From the NCBI GenBank assembly GCA_023079485.1, contig CM041084.1, positions 122,066,467-122,130,466 on the forward strand: DNA of 64,000 nucleotides. Reading direction: 5' to 3'. A program made the position numbers and the translations under genes. This document shows, piece after piece, positions 47,691 through 59,584 of this stretch. Every line of letters starts with the position of its first letter. The stretch's first letter is position 1. The notes under the pieces were generated by a model, which searched no databases, was not told the DNA's origin, and saw nothing but the letters and a program-made list of their open reading frames with translations. Source of the stretch: Archilochus colubris (Eukaryota > Chordata > Aves > Apodiformes > Trochilidae).

Positions 47691-50600
47691 TTCCTGAATA
47701 CGGGAGATCCTGGGGTTCTGCCTACAGACACAAACTCTGGTTTGTGGAGTTAACTCAAAAGTCTGCCACTACTGTGATGGAATTCAAAACATGGATGGGA
47801 TTGAAACATTCAACCCCAGACCTTACATGGTATGGTAATATTACACATAAAGGCAACATATTTAAAGGACAACTTTTGCTTAGGGACCTTGTCTCCTGGG
47901 GACCAATAAACACTGTTGAGAGGGAGGCTACTCCAGAGAGCATTAAAGAGAAGAAATCTACTTTAGATATTCAGCATCCCTTTCCCTGTCTGTCCCTTAA
48001 CCATTTCTCTTAGGAAGAAAAGTCTACAAACATTAAGGCAGCACTCAGAACTGTGCCCCTAAAATTTACGAACAGCTGTCCCGTTGCAGTGCTGTAGAGG
48101 ATACTACATATCGCAATAGGGAACCTTGGCTTTTCAATAGCTCATTAAAATAATAGTTTTTGGGGTCAGGGCATGAAATGTTAATTTATTCTCCAAGAGT
48201 GCACATGCAGGAAAGTCACTCCTCTCAAGGGGTTGACTCATGCAGGCAAAGGTTTCCCAAGCTCAGAAGGGACATGCAATTAAAGCATGCATGGGGCACT
48301 GCTGGTTTGCAATTGGCAGGACCATGTCCTTCCTAGCACAGTTGCACAGGATCTGTGCAGGGCTGTGGTTACAGTGGTAGAGAGAGGCTTGGTTAACAGC
48401 TCTGGATGAGGCAAGGTGATGAATCGGGATGAGGGTCCACCCAGGGACTCTCACAAGGAGCTGCAGGAGGTGGAGGAAACACAGGGCTGAAGGTAAGCCT
48501 GCAACACAGGTCCAACATCCCTCCAGGGAACAAGGACTAAGCACAGTTTAACCAAAATGTAGCTCAGAAAAAGACTTGGTGCCCAGGCCAGTGCTGAAAT
48601 TGGGCTCCTTGGCCCATGGGCTGGGCTGGAGGGAAGTAGGGCAGGGCCAGCAGGTTCCTCAGGCTCTGGACATCCTGTGGAGAAAAATGATGGAATTACC
48701 TTGGCCACATGGTGGCCTATGAGGATTGGCTTTGTATTTCCACAGTTGCAATTTCACAATTTCATTTGTGTCTACTAATGACGCCCTTCCAGGTGTTGAA
48801 TGAACTCCAAATGCAGTCTTCTACAGCCATTCCCACAGAGAAGATTCTGCTGAGCACCCCTGTAAACAACTTGGAAAAACATGAACATGACAAAACACAT
48901 CAGTTTTGTGAATAGAGATTTACACCTATCAGCCCTTCTATTGGATAAATACTGGAGTCAGGCAATTTACAGTATTTTAATTTCTTAATTTACTACAGAA
49001 TTTGTCACAGTCAGTAACTGAAGCGTCTCACTAACCTTTAATCTATCTTTAAAGCTTTTTACTCTTTTATTTTTACCACCATTTACCATTTTAAAATTTT
49101 AGGTGGCTTTTACCTAGAAAGATAATCAGGAAATAACTGGGGCATGAGATATAAAGTTGTTTATCCTTCATTTAAAAGTAATCCCTGATTACTTCCTACT
49201 CTCAGTAAGTAACATAATTTTTCTTCAACAAGATCTTGAAAAATGTTTTTTTATTATAACTCATATCTCCTTCCTAACTTTATTTAAAGAGTCTTAATAA
49301 ACAAGTAGCAAGTACACAAGCAGTGTTCTAAGGAAGGTAGTCTAGAAATATGAAGAAATATTCTTGTTTTATGAACTACTTTATAAAAGACTGATAATTT
49401 TCTCTTATATCCTTGAGGCCTTTCTGTTCAAGCAGAAAGGTTGTGCATTGGTGAAAACCTGAGTATTGATTTAAGAAGGGTGTTAAAAAAACACCTTGAA
49501 GAGGTGGGATCTTTGCAGTACTGTCACAGAACTGTGCCCCATGGTGTTGAGCAAACAGGAGGTGAGCAGCTGCTCCCCCAGAGGTGAACACTGCCCGGAG
49601 AAGGGCACAGCAGTAAAAAGGCAAGAGGGAGCAGCAGCAGCCTGGGTTTAGTGCAGAATTGTGTCACTTGGCCAAAAGAGCATCTCTGACAGATGTGCAG
49701 TTACAAGTAGATCCAGACTAATCAATCACACAAACTCAGACGATATTCTGACTTTTAGTGACTGTGCCAGGAGATGTACAAGGTTTCAGTCCAGCCCAGA
49801 TGTAAGCATTTCTGGACAGCATTCATCCCATTATGTTCATTTTGATTTATTTAAATTTTCCTTTGACGCATTATTTACTGTATTCATACTTTACAGCATC
49901 CAAAATAGGAACCTCACATGAGCAGAGCACAAAATTTTCACCTTGAACAGCAACAAAATAAAAAATACAATCAGCCAGGCTTTCTATAAATAAGATAGAA
50001 ATGTATAGAGTGCCATTATTGCCTAGTTACATGCCTGCAGAACACACCCAGCCCATTACATTGCTCCCATTTTCTTTTATCCTGCAAATTCAAAGCTACT
50101 AATAATGCACTCCTTTGCCCTAGCCACCCTGTATAGAACATATATTCTCCTTTTTTGTGGTCTGCCCCAGCATTCACTGCATAGAGTAAATCACAGAGGT
50201 TACACCAGCCTGTCAGAAGACAAATGTGTTCTTGTTCTGTGACACGACAGCCTGCCTGAGCACATTTAGAAGCACTGGATAATTTCATTCTCCAGGCCTC
50301 CAGCCTCCCTTTGATCTCCATATATCACCTTCCACTTCCTTTTCATTCTATTCCCATCAGCATAGGTGCAGCTCACCAAAAACAGAGGTTACTTGTAATT
50401 AACCCCAAATGGAAGACACGACCTTCTCAGCAAGCACCAACCCTGCCTCTGCCTCTCCTGCTTGTATGGACCTCCCTTGAAGTGCCAGCACCCAGCTGAA
50501 AGAGCAAGGGTGGCAGTGAGGGACCTGCATGTGCCAATGCAAAGACAACGTGGCTGATTACACCAAAATTACAGCTCCTTTAGCAGCCTGATCGAGGCAG

Positions 50601-51189
50601 ATGCTCAACCACACACTTACAAGTAAATATACACCCCCTCCACTTGAAGTCGGTGGGACAGAAGTACAACTAGCTCAGCAAAATGTGTGTTTGACTGTTC
50701 CACATCAGGGCTTTCTACCATAAGGTCACAATTGTCCAAGCTGGTGAGCACCAGTCACATTTCTATTCTTACAAGTTACCATTACCCTGGTGCTCAGGAG
50801 TCATGGACAAGCAGCCTGTTTTGTCTGACCCCATATAAGATCAGGGGAAAGAAAAGAACCAAAACCTGACAACATGAGAGAAGAGACAACCTGCCAGGGA
50901 GGTGATGGGAGCAATGAGACATGGGCTGGGGAGTACAGCCAACAGCAGGCTCAGCTTGGCAGCAGCCTCACTGCCTGGAGACTGTCAGAGGCAGCCTGGC
51001 CAGGGAGAGATTTCAGCAGTGTCTGATGGAGGGTAATGAGACAGCTTCTCAGAGGTGTGCAGAAAGCTCCTCAGAGGCAGTTAGAGGAAGAAATTAAAGT
51101 GCTTGTTTGAAATGTTAACAAATGAGTGGTCCAAGGTGGCATCAGTGACCTATCAGGGCTGAGAGATGACACTTTATGTGAATAATAGA
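47691..51189. other. 3.5-kb intergenic stretch, partly GC-richer
   Basis: Segments at about 48180-48720, 49500-49650 and 50400-51060 are GC-richer than the rest of the window. Frames here (131 codons at 47618-48013, which starts in CR1 DNA, 93 and 85 codons at 48263-48708, 101 codons at 50016-50321) have no recognisable domain. I cannot say whether these are old repeats, regulatory DNA or non-coding exons. Confidence 0.4.
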
Positions 51190-51310
51190 TGATCTGTAGG
51201 GAAGGTGCAGCTTTGAAGGGCCTTCAAGGTGAAGTCAAGTGCTTCATATTTGATGTGATGTAAAATAAAAAGCCAGCACTGGAATGATGAGGGGGCGGGG
51301 GAGGACAACA
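51190..51310 (+). mobile_element. Possible old amniote interspersed repeat, family unnamed
   Basis: The phrases 'gctttgaagg', 'aaggtgaagtcaagtgctt', 'atatttgatgtgatg', 'aaagccagcactgga' and 'gagggggcgggggaggacaa' follow each other in an order I associate with an old repeat seen in several amniote genomes. I cannot name the family or set its ends. The match is by memory of phrase order only. Confidence 0.3.
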
Positions 51311-51550
51311 TGACAACCCAGTGGAATTAATTTTGTAGCAACATGAGGAAGGGAAAGGCAACATCTAAACCCAGAACACTCTTTCCAGTTTTCACTGTCT
51401 CCCTGCTGATACTCCCCACTGCAATGCATGAGGCATTTCCACAAGCACCTGGTAAGTTTGATTGGGTTTTTTCTCAAATTCAGGGGCATGTGTGTGACAT
51501 GTGGAGAGTATATCCAGAATAAAAAGTCTGGCTAAAATGTGCAGCAAATG

Positions 51551-51553
<3 letters not shown>

Positions 51554-51582
<29 letters not shown>
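51554..51582 (+). repeat. A29 tract with AATAAA upstream
   Basis: Twenty-nine uninterrupted A. An AATAAA hexamer lies at about 51519-51524, some 30 bases before the tract, the spacing expected at the end of a processed transcript. It may be the tail of a retrocopied RNA or an ordinary mononucleotide run; no parent gene is recognised upstream. Confidence 0.7.
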
Positions 51583-51586
<4 letters not shown>

Positions 51587-54500
51587 TTTTATGTCATGAG
51601 GGTAGCCATTAATAAAATAATCATCACATAATCACAGAAAAATAATAATTCATCACCATCATTTTAAATTTTGACTAGTGTTCATAATTTCCAAAGAATT
51701 CAATATAAAGGACCATATTACAGCAGTAATATCTGCATTTCCTCAGAGAATCAATATTATATATAGTAAGAACTACTTGCACTTTTAACATAGCAATCAA
51801 ATATAGATAAGTGGAAAACTAAATTATACTAATAATATATATAAATAATATAATTAAACTAAATTATACTAATAAATAGTATTTGGCTTAATTTTTAGGG
51901 ATTACTTTCATCCAATAAGGCATTTGCTTTCATCTTCTTTCACCTTTCATCTGCTAGAATTACATAGGTGGTGTCATATTTTCCAGGCATCGACCTTCAC
52001 AATAGATGGCTAGAGACCTAATCCATCAAATCCCTTGGCATGCCGGATTCCCAGCATGGGGCATACACTCATCATTGGATACATTCTGTATCCACATGCT
52101 GAAGCATGTCTCATTGTAATTTGATCCTATTATTTTGTCCTCCACCTCTTCCTAACAACCTGAAGCACTTCTCGTTTTCAAGGTAATCTCACATTTTGCT
52201 CCTTAGCCTTCAGCAATGAGTAAACATCAGCAGTAAGCCAAAAGGTCAGGTGAACAGCTTTGTCCAACAGATTTCTTTAATATACAAATATGAGATCTCC
52301 TTCCTCAGCAATGCTTTCTAACAGTCTCTTCACATGTCTTTCTACCTTTTCCTTTATTCAGCTATTCTTAGGATACACAAACAAAGAAACAAACAAAAGA
52401 AACCCTACACCAAAAAACCCACCAGCCAGCTGAGTAAGCTAAAAAGCTGCAGATGCAGAAAAAAAATGCAGCAGACTTGTACATTAAGCGAGTAACATTT
52501 GTCTGTGATTCACCTCCATTAATTTTAGCAATCTGAAAGGCCAAATGATTGCTTATCCAGTTGTTTTGACTGTCCCTGTAGTCAATGAAGGGAAGTGGAA
52601 CAATTTTGTGCACCTGCTTAGACACCTAACTTTCAAGAAACTTGAAGCAGAGACAGTTCAGAGTCCTGCAATCCTTCTTCCCCCTGTAAACCTGGCTCCT
52701 TCCTCTTGTAGTGCAAAATTGCTACTGTGCTGCCAGAGTCCTGCATTCTTCAGGGACTGATTCATTTGCCTCGGGTAAAAAAGAGATAGTGAAAAAGGAC
52801 TCCCTGTCTCACCACCAGATGGAAAAAGAAGACATTCTTCTTCTTTAGTTGCTTTTCTTGAGTTGAAAAGGTGATGATTTCGCCTTCTGGATTTCGCCTT
52901 ACATCCTTAAGTGTGCTGTATTGCCGACCTTCCTGAAAGCTTACTTCATCCTCTCTCTTGTGTAAAGACCTCTGGAACATCATATTTCTGGAAACAATCC
53001 CCAGCACTCAGCAGCTACTCAGTTCACGTTGCCCTGAAACATTTCCATCTGTTGGAAAACTTTCCTGGATAAGCAAATTGCAGGATAACAGCAAGATAGC
53101 TAATTGCATACATGTATGCAAAACAGTGTTATTTACATATGCAAGTTCACTGAGATTTTAAAAGCAGTCAAATATCTGTTAAAACAAAAAGTATTTTATT
53201 TGCCAAACTCAAATTTTTGCTTTCTTGTTAAGTTCATGCCTCTTTTACCTGGTTTCACCCATCTTCCTCCTGACCCATCAAAACCATAAAAGAAATCCAT
53301 GCATTGTATTTAGACAAGTAATGACTGTTCATGCATAGCTCTGAAAGAGCACTGTCTTGGTAAGACCTCACAGTTTGAAGAAACTATTTATATTAAACAA
53401 GTCCTTAAAAATGTTCCCACATGAATGTCACAAGAAAAACAAATTTTTGAGTAGTTCTGAGCAGGGAAACATAGGGTGAAGTGAACACTCCTTCACCTTG
53501 ACTGCTAAAACAAGTCTAAGTATAACTGAAATGTATCTCAGCATGGAGTGTGCGTCCATTGCAATTCCCAGGTGCATGTTTAAAGTCCTTTTTTTTGTTG
53601 TTTTCTTGCTTCTTATCATCTCTCTTACTTTCCTGTTGACTTTCTTGTGCTCCTACATTTTTACTTGAGGCCCAGAAATAGTCCCTTTTCATAAAAGTTC
53701 TGGTTACACTCTAATAAAATTTTCATTCCTACAAATATTGCAAGGTGGCTCTATTTCTAGTATTAATCCTTGACTTATGTTCTATAAATCCCAGTAAAAC
53801 TCAGCAAAATGAAGAGAAAATATCAGGACATCAAAAAAAAATTGAATTTTTTTTTTTAAATCAGCTATTGACAGTGGAGGGAGGAAGGAAGACAGACATT
53901 TGGATTAAGGATAGATGAGAGTTTAGGCTCCAAATTCAATTATAATGGGAAATATGGCAATCTCTGTCTCAATCCCAGGAATCAAGATGGAATTTCTTAG
54001 AGTTCTAAATTTAAGCTTCAAGAAATATTTCAAATGTTTTTCTTGAAACTGCAACTTGAACTATGTGCAAATTTACTGAGATAACTGGCCCAGAGTAAAC
54101 ATGGGAAGTGTGCTAAAACCAAAATGAAGTGGAGCCTTCTCCAGTTCTGAAAAAGATATTTTTTTCAGTCTTTGGATCCAGTCTGATTACGCAACATAAA
54201 AACACAGCTATAAATCAAAGTTCCACGAGCAGGCATGAGGAACTTTAAATTTTGGATAAATACCCTTGCTTTGTGTTTTTAACTGAAACAAATGAAACGT
54301 GGCAGTTTAATTATTTCTTAGAAGTTCAAAATTATACAGATGTAAATAAAACCAACTGCATTCGTGCTGTCCTTATCTAAGAAAAGTAAATGTCAAACCA
54401 GCTGTTCTGGGGTTTGGTTTATGAGATTTCAGTGTGACTGTTTATACTGGAAGATTAAAGCAAACATCAAAGAGCAACATTAGCCCCCAAAAAGATGACT

Positions 54501-55149
54501 GAGAAATAAAATATCATTAATACATCTATAACCAGGTGTGGGAAGTCTAATTCAAGTCATTGGAAATAGTATTTTCAGTTCCCAAGTCAGAAAAACTCAT
54601 GACTGGTCAGGTATGAGCGCTGACTGCGACCAAACAAGATTATACCTGCAAATAATTGAACTTGCTTCATGAAAAGAATGTGATTTAATGTCCACTCAGC
54701 TGCATGCCTGAGAAAATATAAAAAAGGACTTATCAGAAAAGAAAGATAACCTTTTCCACAAAGATGCTATAGCTCTTCCTGCCGAGAGATCTCTCCTGTA
54801 GAGAGAAAGAAATCAGCCAGCGTGATTTCCTAAAACTGAAGGAAAACCAATGAAGAGCAGCTGCAAAGAAGCCACCTTTGTCTGCCACAGTGCTCACAGA
54901 AGGAGCAGTCTGGTGGAAAGAATGCACCTGGAGAGCAGAGCCATGATCCAGCCCAGGTCCTCTTTCCTGCCAGTGGGTCCAGAAACAGGAGCAGCGTAAG
55001 AAGATAAAAATGTTAGGAAAGGTTAGAAACATCTTTCTACCTTCACTGCCTAGAATCAAGTCCACTTACATTTCTCGAAAAATATGTTTTACTAAAAATA
55101 ACCTGGTTTTATTTTGAATCCACCAATGGAATGTTTTAAAGGAGGACTA
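51583..55149. other. 3.6-kb intergenic stretch, no gene seen
   Basis: AT-rich DNA with a small tandem duplication at 51816-51875. A 110-codon minus-strand frame at 54733-55065 and shorter ones have no recognisable domain. No transposon recognised until the CR1 piece at 55150. Confidence 0.45.
51816..51875 (+). repeat. 20-bp direct repeat, period 40, in AT-rich DNA
   Basis: AAACTAAATTATACTAATAA occurs at 51816-51835 and again at 51856-51875, separated by ATATAT-rich spacer. Probably a local slippage duplication. Confidence 0.85.
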
Positions 55150-55605
55150 AGGAGAATCTCTATCCTTTATTGAATGAAAGGGGAAGCATAGTGACAAAGG
55201 ATGAGGAAAAGGCTGAGGTACTTAATGCTGCCTCTGCCTCAGTCTTTAGTTGTTGCACCAGATGTTCTCTGGGTACCCAACCCACTGAGCTGGAAGACAG
55301 GGATGAGGAGCAGAATAGAGCCCCCACAGTCTAAGAGGAAACAACCTGCTGCACTACTTAGACACACAGAAGTCTTTCCATCATGTATCGTCAGTCTTGG
55401 CTAACTGAGGAGGTCTCAGCTGACTGGAGGGTAGCAACTGTGATGTCCACTTACAAGAAGGGATGTAAAGAGGATCCAGGGAACTACAAGCCTCTAAGTT
55501 TGACCTCAGTGCCAGGGAAGGTTATGGAGCAGAAGCAGATCACCTGCCCATCATGTGGCACATACAGGACAACCAGGGACTAAGACCCAGTCAGCGTGGG
55601 CTTTA
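55150..55605 (+). mobile_element. CR1 LINE internal fragment (EN-RT linker and RT start)
   Basis: Unlike the other fragments this one comes from the middle of CR1. The first part encodes the linker before the RT (ENL...LLNERGS, then EEKAEVLNA and SASVF); the second, in the frame at 55383-55583, encodes QSWLTEEVSADWRVATV, then YKKGCKEDPGNYKPLSLTSVPGKVMEQ, the RT finger motif seen intact at 60730-60870. Similarity fades after a 'ccagtcagcgtgggctttat' word near 55605. It lacks both ends, and the frames are interrupted by substitutions and small deletions. Confidence 0.82.
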
Positions 55606-57106
55606 TCCTTAAACAGAACAGAATTTTTTACTGAAAACTGAAAAGATCATGCAGAAATGTTGCTACAGAATCTTTTGATGATTAAAGATATGAAACTAAA
55701 TTTTCTTACTTTTCTTTCTAAGATATATGCATTCATGAAAGCATAAGTTCCCTGGGGCCAAAAGAGGGGCTTTTTGGCTGTTCTTGATGTAAGAAAAATA
55801 GATAGAAAATACATCCTTGTTTTCAAAGAAGGACTTAAATATTGTTGCTTACAGGAAAGAGAGACACACATGACAGAAGAGTTATACATTAGTGGAAGAA
55901 ATATATCTAAAAGAAGATAGAAGTGAGACTGTCAAGATAGATTTTCCAAACAGTTTCCTGAAATTTCAGGCATGTGGATATAAATTCTGCTATGGTACTT
56001 GCCCTCAGGTATGATACCCTAGAGAATATACTCTATTCAGTTTACTAGATAAGACAGAGCCTTTTCTTCCTTTTTTTTTTTTCTTTTGTTTGTTTTTGGA
56101 TTTTTTTTTTACAGAGATTATTTTTCATACAGATGTATGTCAAATATTTCATACATATGTATCAACTCCATGTATATTCTAGCTCACCTAACCCGCTAGC
56201 TTAAGTCTATTCAACACTTAAATTATATTCAACTTTTTTTAAAAGAACTGTATTTCAGTATACAAAGTGAATGATACAGTCACCATCTTGGAAAGGATGA
56301 GAGCCTCTCATGAATATGTGCACTTGGACCCAGTGCTCCAATTGTTCACATCAGCTGCTCACCTCCCATGGAATGAGGGGAAGGTCAGAGGAGAAACACA
56401 ATCATCAGTTCTCCAAATGTGATCAGACTGCACATTGCAATATGTCCTGCCCAGGTTTACCAGCTAAAGTATTGGAGACATTAATACTGTCCATTTTGAT
56501 TATTTTGATTTTACCATTCAATACAGACATACATGGTAATTCACCATCACCAAAGATGAAGTAATTAACTTTCACCTGATTAACAGTCTGCTATGGAGAA
56601 AACAAGGATAACATATACAGCTAATACCATTACTCAGATGTTTACTAGAGGTGGCAATACATTCAAATGATCAAGAATTACAGCACTCACAGTAATGAAG
56701 ATATTTGTTTAATAGCCAAGGAAGACCTCAAAGGACATTTTTACACAGCAAACTCACATTGCAGTTGCTCTGGGTATTTATTTGAAGCTGAAGAGCAACG
56801 ACTAGTCCACAGTGTAGCCCATGACAGCCTGCCATGGACCCTTAAAATAACTGGAGATGTCTCAATAGGATCCAAGCCAAAGGATTTATTTGGTTTTCTA
56901 GAATAAATGTCCTTGTGCCCTGATTAAATTCCTGTAAATCCCTGAAGCAAAGCCATACTAAGTCCTACCTGAAGTCCAGGTGCACTCTTTATCACACTGA
57001 GACCAGGGCTTGGTCATAGTCTGTATGGCAGCAGATAGTTTTACACAGCTGCTTAGATGAGACAGGAATTACCCCATCAGTCACCAGTAATCATCACCTT
57101 ACAATG
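55606..57106. other. Intergenic stretch, no gene seen
   Basis: AT-rich DNA with a T-rich tract at 56061-56110. Short frames (80-84 codons) without motifs. Ends at the tail of the minus-strand CR1. Confidence 0.45.
56061..56110. repeat. T-rich tract
   Basis: Fifty bases nearly all T with a few C and G (TTTTTTTTTTTTCTTTTG-type). Low complexity. Confidence 0.8.
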
Positions 57107-58559
57107 TCATAGAATCATAGAATCATAGAATTGTCCGGGTTGGAAGGGACCTCAGAGATCATCTAGTCCAACCCTTGACCCACCGGAGCAGTTGCTAGAC
57201 CATGGCACTGAGTGCCACATCCAGTCTTTTTAAATGTCTCCAGGGACGGAGAATCTACCACCTCCCCGGGCAGTCCATTCCATAGCCTAATCACCCTCTC
57301 CGTGAAGAAATTCTTCCTAATATCTAACCTAAACCTCCCCTGGCACAACTTAAGACTGTGTCCTCTTGTCTTGTTGAAGGTCGCCTGTGAAAAGAGTCCA
57401 GTTCCCACCTCGCTACAGCCTCCTTTCAGGTAGTTGTAGGCAGCAATGAGGTCTCTCCTGAGCCTCCTCTTCTTCAGGCTGAACAGCCCCAGCTCTCTCA
57501 GCCTCTCCTCATAGGGCCTGTGCTCGAGTCCCTTCACCAGCCTGGTTGCCCTCCTTTGGACCTGTTCCAGGACTTCTACATCCTTCTTAAACTGAGGGGC
57601 CCAGAACTGGACACAGTACTCAAGGTGTGGCCTAACCAGCGCTGAGTACAGGGGAAGAATCACCTCCCTGGACCTGCTGGTGACGCTGTTTTTGATACAG
57701 GCCAGGATGCCATTGGCCTTCTTGGCTACCTGGGCACACTGCTGGCTCATGTTCAGCTTCCTGTCAATCCAGACTCCCAGGTCCCTTTCTGCCTGGCTGC
57801 TCTCCAGCCACTCTGTCCCCAGCCTGTAGCACTGCATGGGGTTGTTGTGGCCAAAGTGCAGGACCCGGCACTTGGCCTTGTTGAACCTCATCCTGTTGGA
57901 ATCGGCCCAGCTCTCTAGTCTGTCCAGGTCCCTCTGCAGAGCCCTCCTGCCTTCGAGTTGGTCCACACTTCCTCCCAGCTTGGTGTCATCTGCGAATTTG
58001 CTGATGATGGACTCAATCCCTTCGTCTAAGTCGTTGATAAAGATATTAAACAGAACTGGGCCCAATACTGATCCCTGGGGGACACCACTAGTGACTGGCC
58101 GCCAACTGGATGCAGCCCCGTTCAGCACCACTCTCTGGGCCCGGCCCTCCAGCCAGTTCCTAACCCAGCACAGGGTGCTCCTTTCCAAGCTGTGGGCTGA
58201 CAGCTTTTTCAGGAGAATGCTATGGGGGACGGTGTCAAAGGCTTTGCTGAAATCCAGGTAAACCACATCCACTGCCTTCCCCTCATCCACCAGGCGGGTC
58301 ACCTGATCATAAAAGGAGATCAGGTTGGTCAGGCAGGACCTGCCCTTCCTAAACCCGTGCTGGCTGGGTCTGATCCCTTGCCCATCCTGCAGGTGCTGTT
58401 TGATTGCACTGAGGATGATCTGTTCCATGACCCTGCCAGGCACTGAGGTCAGGCTGATGGGCCTGTAGTTTCCCGGGTACTCCTTCCGGCCCTTTTTGTG
58501 GATTGGCGTGACATTCGCCAACTTCCAATCGTCTGGGATGTCCCCCGTGAGCCAGGACT
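57107..58559 (-). mobile_element. CR1 LINE, 5'-truncated, 1.45 kb, RT largely intact
   Basis: Minus-strand CR1 whose 3' end carries three CATAGAAT units at 57108-57131 (complement of ATTCTATG), followed by the usual 3' UTR boxes and then an open RT frame. Its 5' end is at about 58559, within the codons for [11 protein letters not shown]; beyond that the sequence no longer matches the plus-strand copy at 60735. The element belongs to the same young subfamily as 46110-46528 and 59717-62206. It points away from the plus-strand copy, so the two form a long inverted repeat around a compact LTR element. Confidence 0.93.
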
Positions 58560-58572
58560 GTTGGGCAGTCAT
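57163..58572 (-). pseudogene. CR1 reverse transcriptase, truncated at the N-terminus, frameshifted at the end
   Basis: A 469-codon frame covering the RT and C-terminal region of CR1 ORF2p. Visible RT motifs: [13 protein letters not shown] at about residue 35, [11 protein letters not shown] at about 105 (first catalytic aspartate near 107), [11 protein letters not shown] at about 162, and FADD at 193-196 with the two catalytic aspartates. The zinc-knuckle-free CR1 C-terminal motif [13 protein letters not shown] follows. The first four residues lie outside the element. The endonuclease and upstream parts of the polyprotein are absent. Near the end, after FKK, two bases are missing compared with the 46-kb copy, so the last ~20 residues are out of frame and the usual RLD..ALSAMV end is lost. 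Not expected to be functional alone because it lacks the endonuclease. Confidence 0.92.
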
Positions 58573-58658
58573 ATGTCATATGGCAACGCTACCTAAAGAT
58601 GCAGCTGAGGCCAGGGCAAACAGCATTAATTGAAGACAGCAGACTTTCCATGGGCCAA

Positions 58659-58877
58659 TGTAGAGAGACAAGACAATCAGGTGCCTGGAGTTGCCAATGA
58701 GTGGGTGTGAGTCCACCTGTGCCTGGTTAGGACAGGCCTCCTATTGTGCATGAGCAAGACCAGGGGGCCAATAAAGGTGGGACACACACCCACAAAGAGC
58801 AGCTCACTCTTGTGTGAGGCAAGGGAGAAGCCAGCAGCTTGTTGAGCCTCAGGAGCAAGAAAGGCTCTTCCCACAAC
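58659..58877 (+). repeat. 5' LTR of compact LTR element 2
   Basis: Poly(A) signal AATAAA at 58770-58775 inside the shared CAGGGGGCCAATAAAGG block. The TTGTGCATGAGCAAGACC block just upstream is the part most similar to the loop of the palindrome at 20036-20070 read on the minus strand. Confidence 0.9.
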
Positions 58878-58880
58878 TTT

Positions 58881-58898
58881 TGGTGGAGAATGCGGGCA
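58881..58898 (+). promoter_or_regulatory. Candidate primer-binding site of LTR element 2
   Basis: TGGTGGAGAATGCGGGCA, three bases after the 5' LTR. Two differences from copy 1 are both transitions, leaving this as the better guide to the original site. tRNA partner not identified. Confidence 0.55.
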
Positions 58899-59341
58899 AC
58901 ATACGTCTAAAGAAGCAGCAGTGTGAAGAGCTAGCAACAGGAACATTCTCCCCAATTTGAAAAAGTGCCTGGGCTAACACTCTCCCTGAAAGGTATGACC
59001 AGCAAGCTCTTTGGATTGGAAACCCCTGAGCAGAAGGAAGCCAGGAGGATGGAATCCCATGAGGAAGGGTTAAATCCCCTGTAATCCCATGAGGAACCAG
59101 CAAGCTCTTTGGAAACCCCTGAGCAGAGGGAAGCCAAGAGAAGAGCAGATACAGGAGGGAGAAGAACAACCCAAGTCAGAAAGGCAGAGACTTTGTGACA
59201 TCGAAGAGTTTGCCTGGGCTGCAGCAGTGTGAGAAGCTAGGGTTAAATCCTATAAGCTATAAGCGTAAGAAAAATGTGTCAGTTTTATCTCTGAGATGTT
59301 TGTATGTTTGTAAGCTATGACAAAGGGTTAAATCCCGTAAG

Positions 59342-59364
59342 AGAAAAAAAAAAGGGGGGGGAAA
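59342..59364 (+). promoter_or_regulatory. Polypurine tract of LTR element 2
   Basis: A-run, then about eight G, then AAA, directly before the 3' LTR. Matches copy 1 in position and make-up. Confidence 0.75.
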
Positions 59365-59584
59365 TGTAGAGAGACAAGACAATCAGGTGCCTGGAGTTGC
59401 CAATGAGTGGGTGTGAGTCCATCTGTGCCTGGTTAGGACAGGCCCCCTATTGTGCATGAGCAAGACCAGGGGGCCAATAAAGGTGGGACACACACCCACA
59501 AAGAGCAGCTCACTCTTGTGCGAGGCAAGGGAGAAGCCAGCAGCTCATTGAGCCTCAGGAGCAAGAAAGGCTCTTCTCGCTACA
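59365..59584 (+). repeat. 3' LTR of compact LTR element 2
   Basis: AATAAA at 59476-59481. Ends GCTACA immediately before the GGCCAA duplication; this terminus is identical in its last five bases (CTACA) to the end of the palindromic element at 20166. Confidence 0.9.

Larger units (their letters stand above)
58659..59584 (+). mobile_element. Compact non-autonomous LTR retroelement, copy 2 (926 bp)
   Basis: Same family and orientation as the element at 36440-37552. It has a 219-bp 5' LTR, a 487-bp internal region and a 220-bp 3' LTR, flanked by a perfect 6-bp duplication GGCCAA (58653-58658 and 59585-59590). LTRs begin TGTAGAG; the 3' LTR ends GCTACA, while the 5' LTR ends CACAAC, apparently missing its last base. 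The internal region starts with TTT and a TGG-type primer site, has fewer copies of the short direct repeats than copy 1, lacks any gag or pol frame, and ends in an A-run/G-run polypurine tract. The two LTRs differ at about eight or nine positions by eye, several at the very end. It is inserted in the short non-CR1 gap between two CR1 copies facing away from each other. Confidence 0.9.

Noticed and set aside
57836..58261. 141-codon plus-strand frame
   Set aside because: Antisense shadow of the CR1 reverse transcriptase frame on the minus strand.
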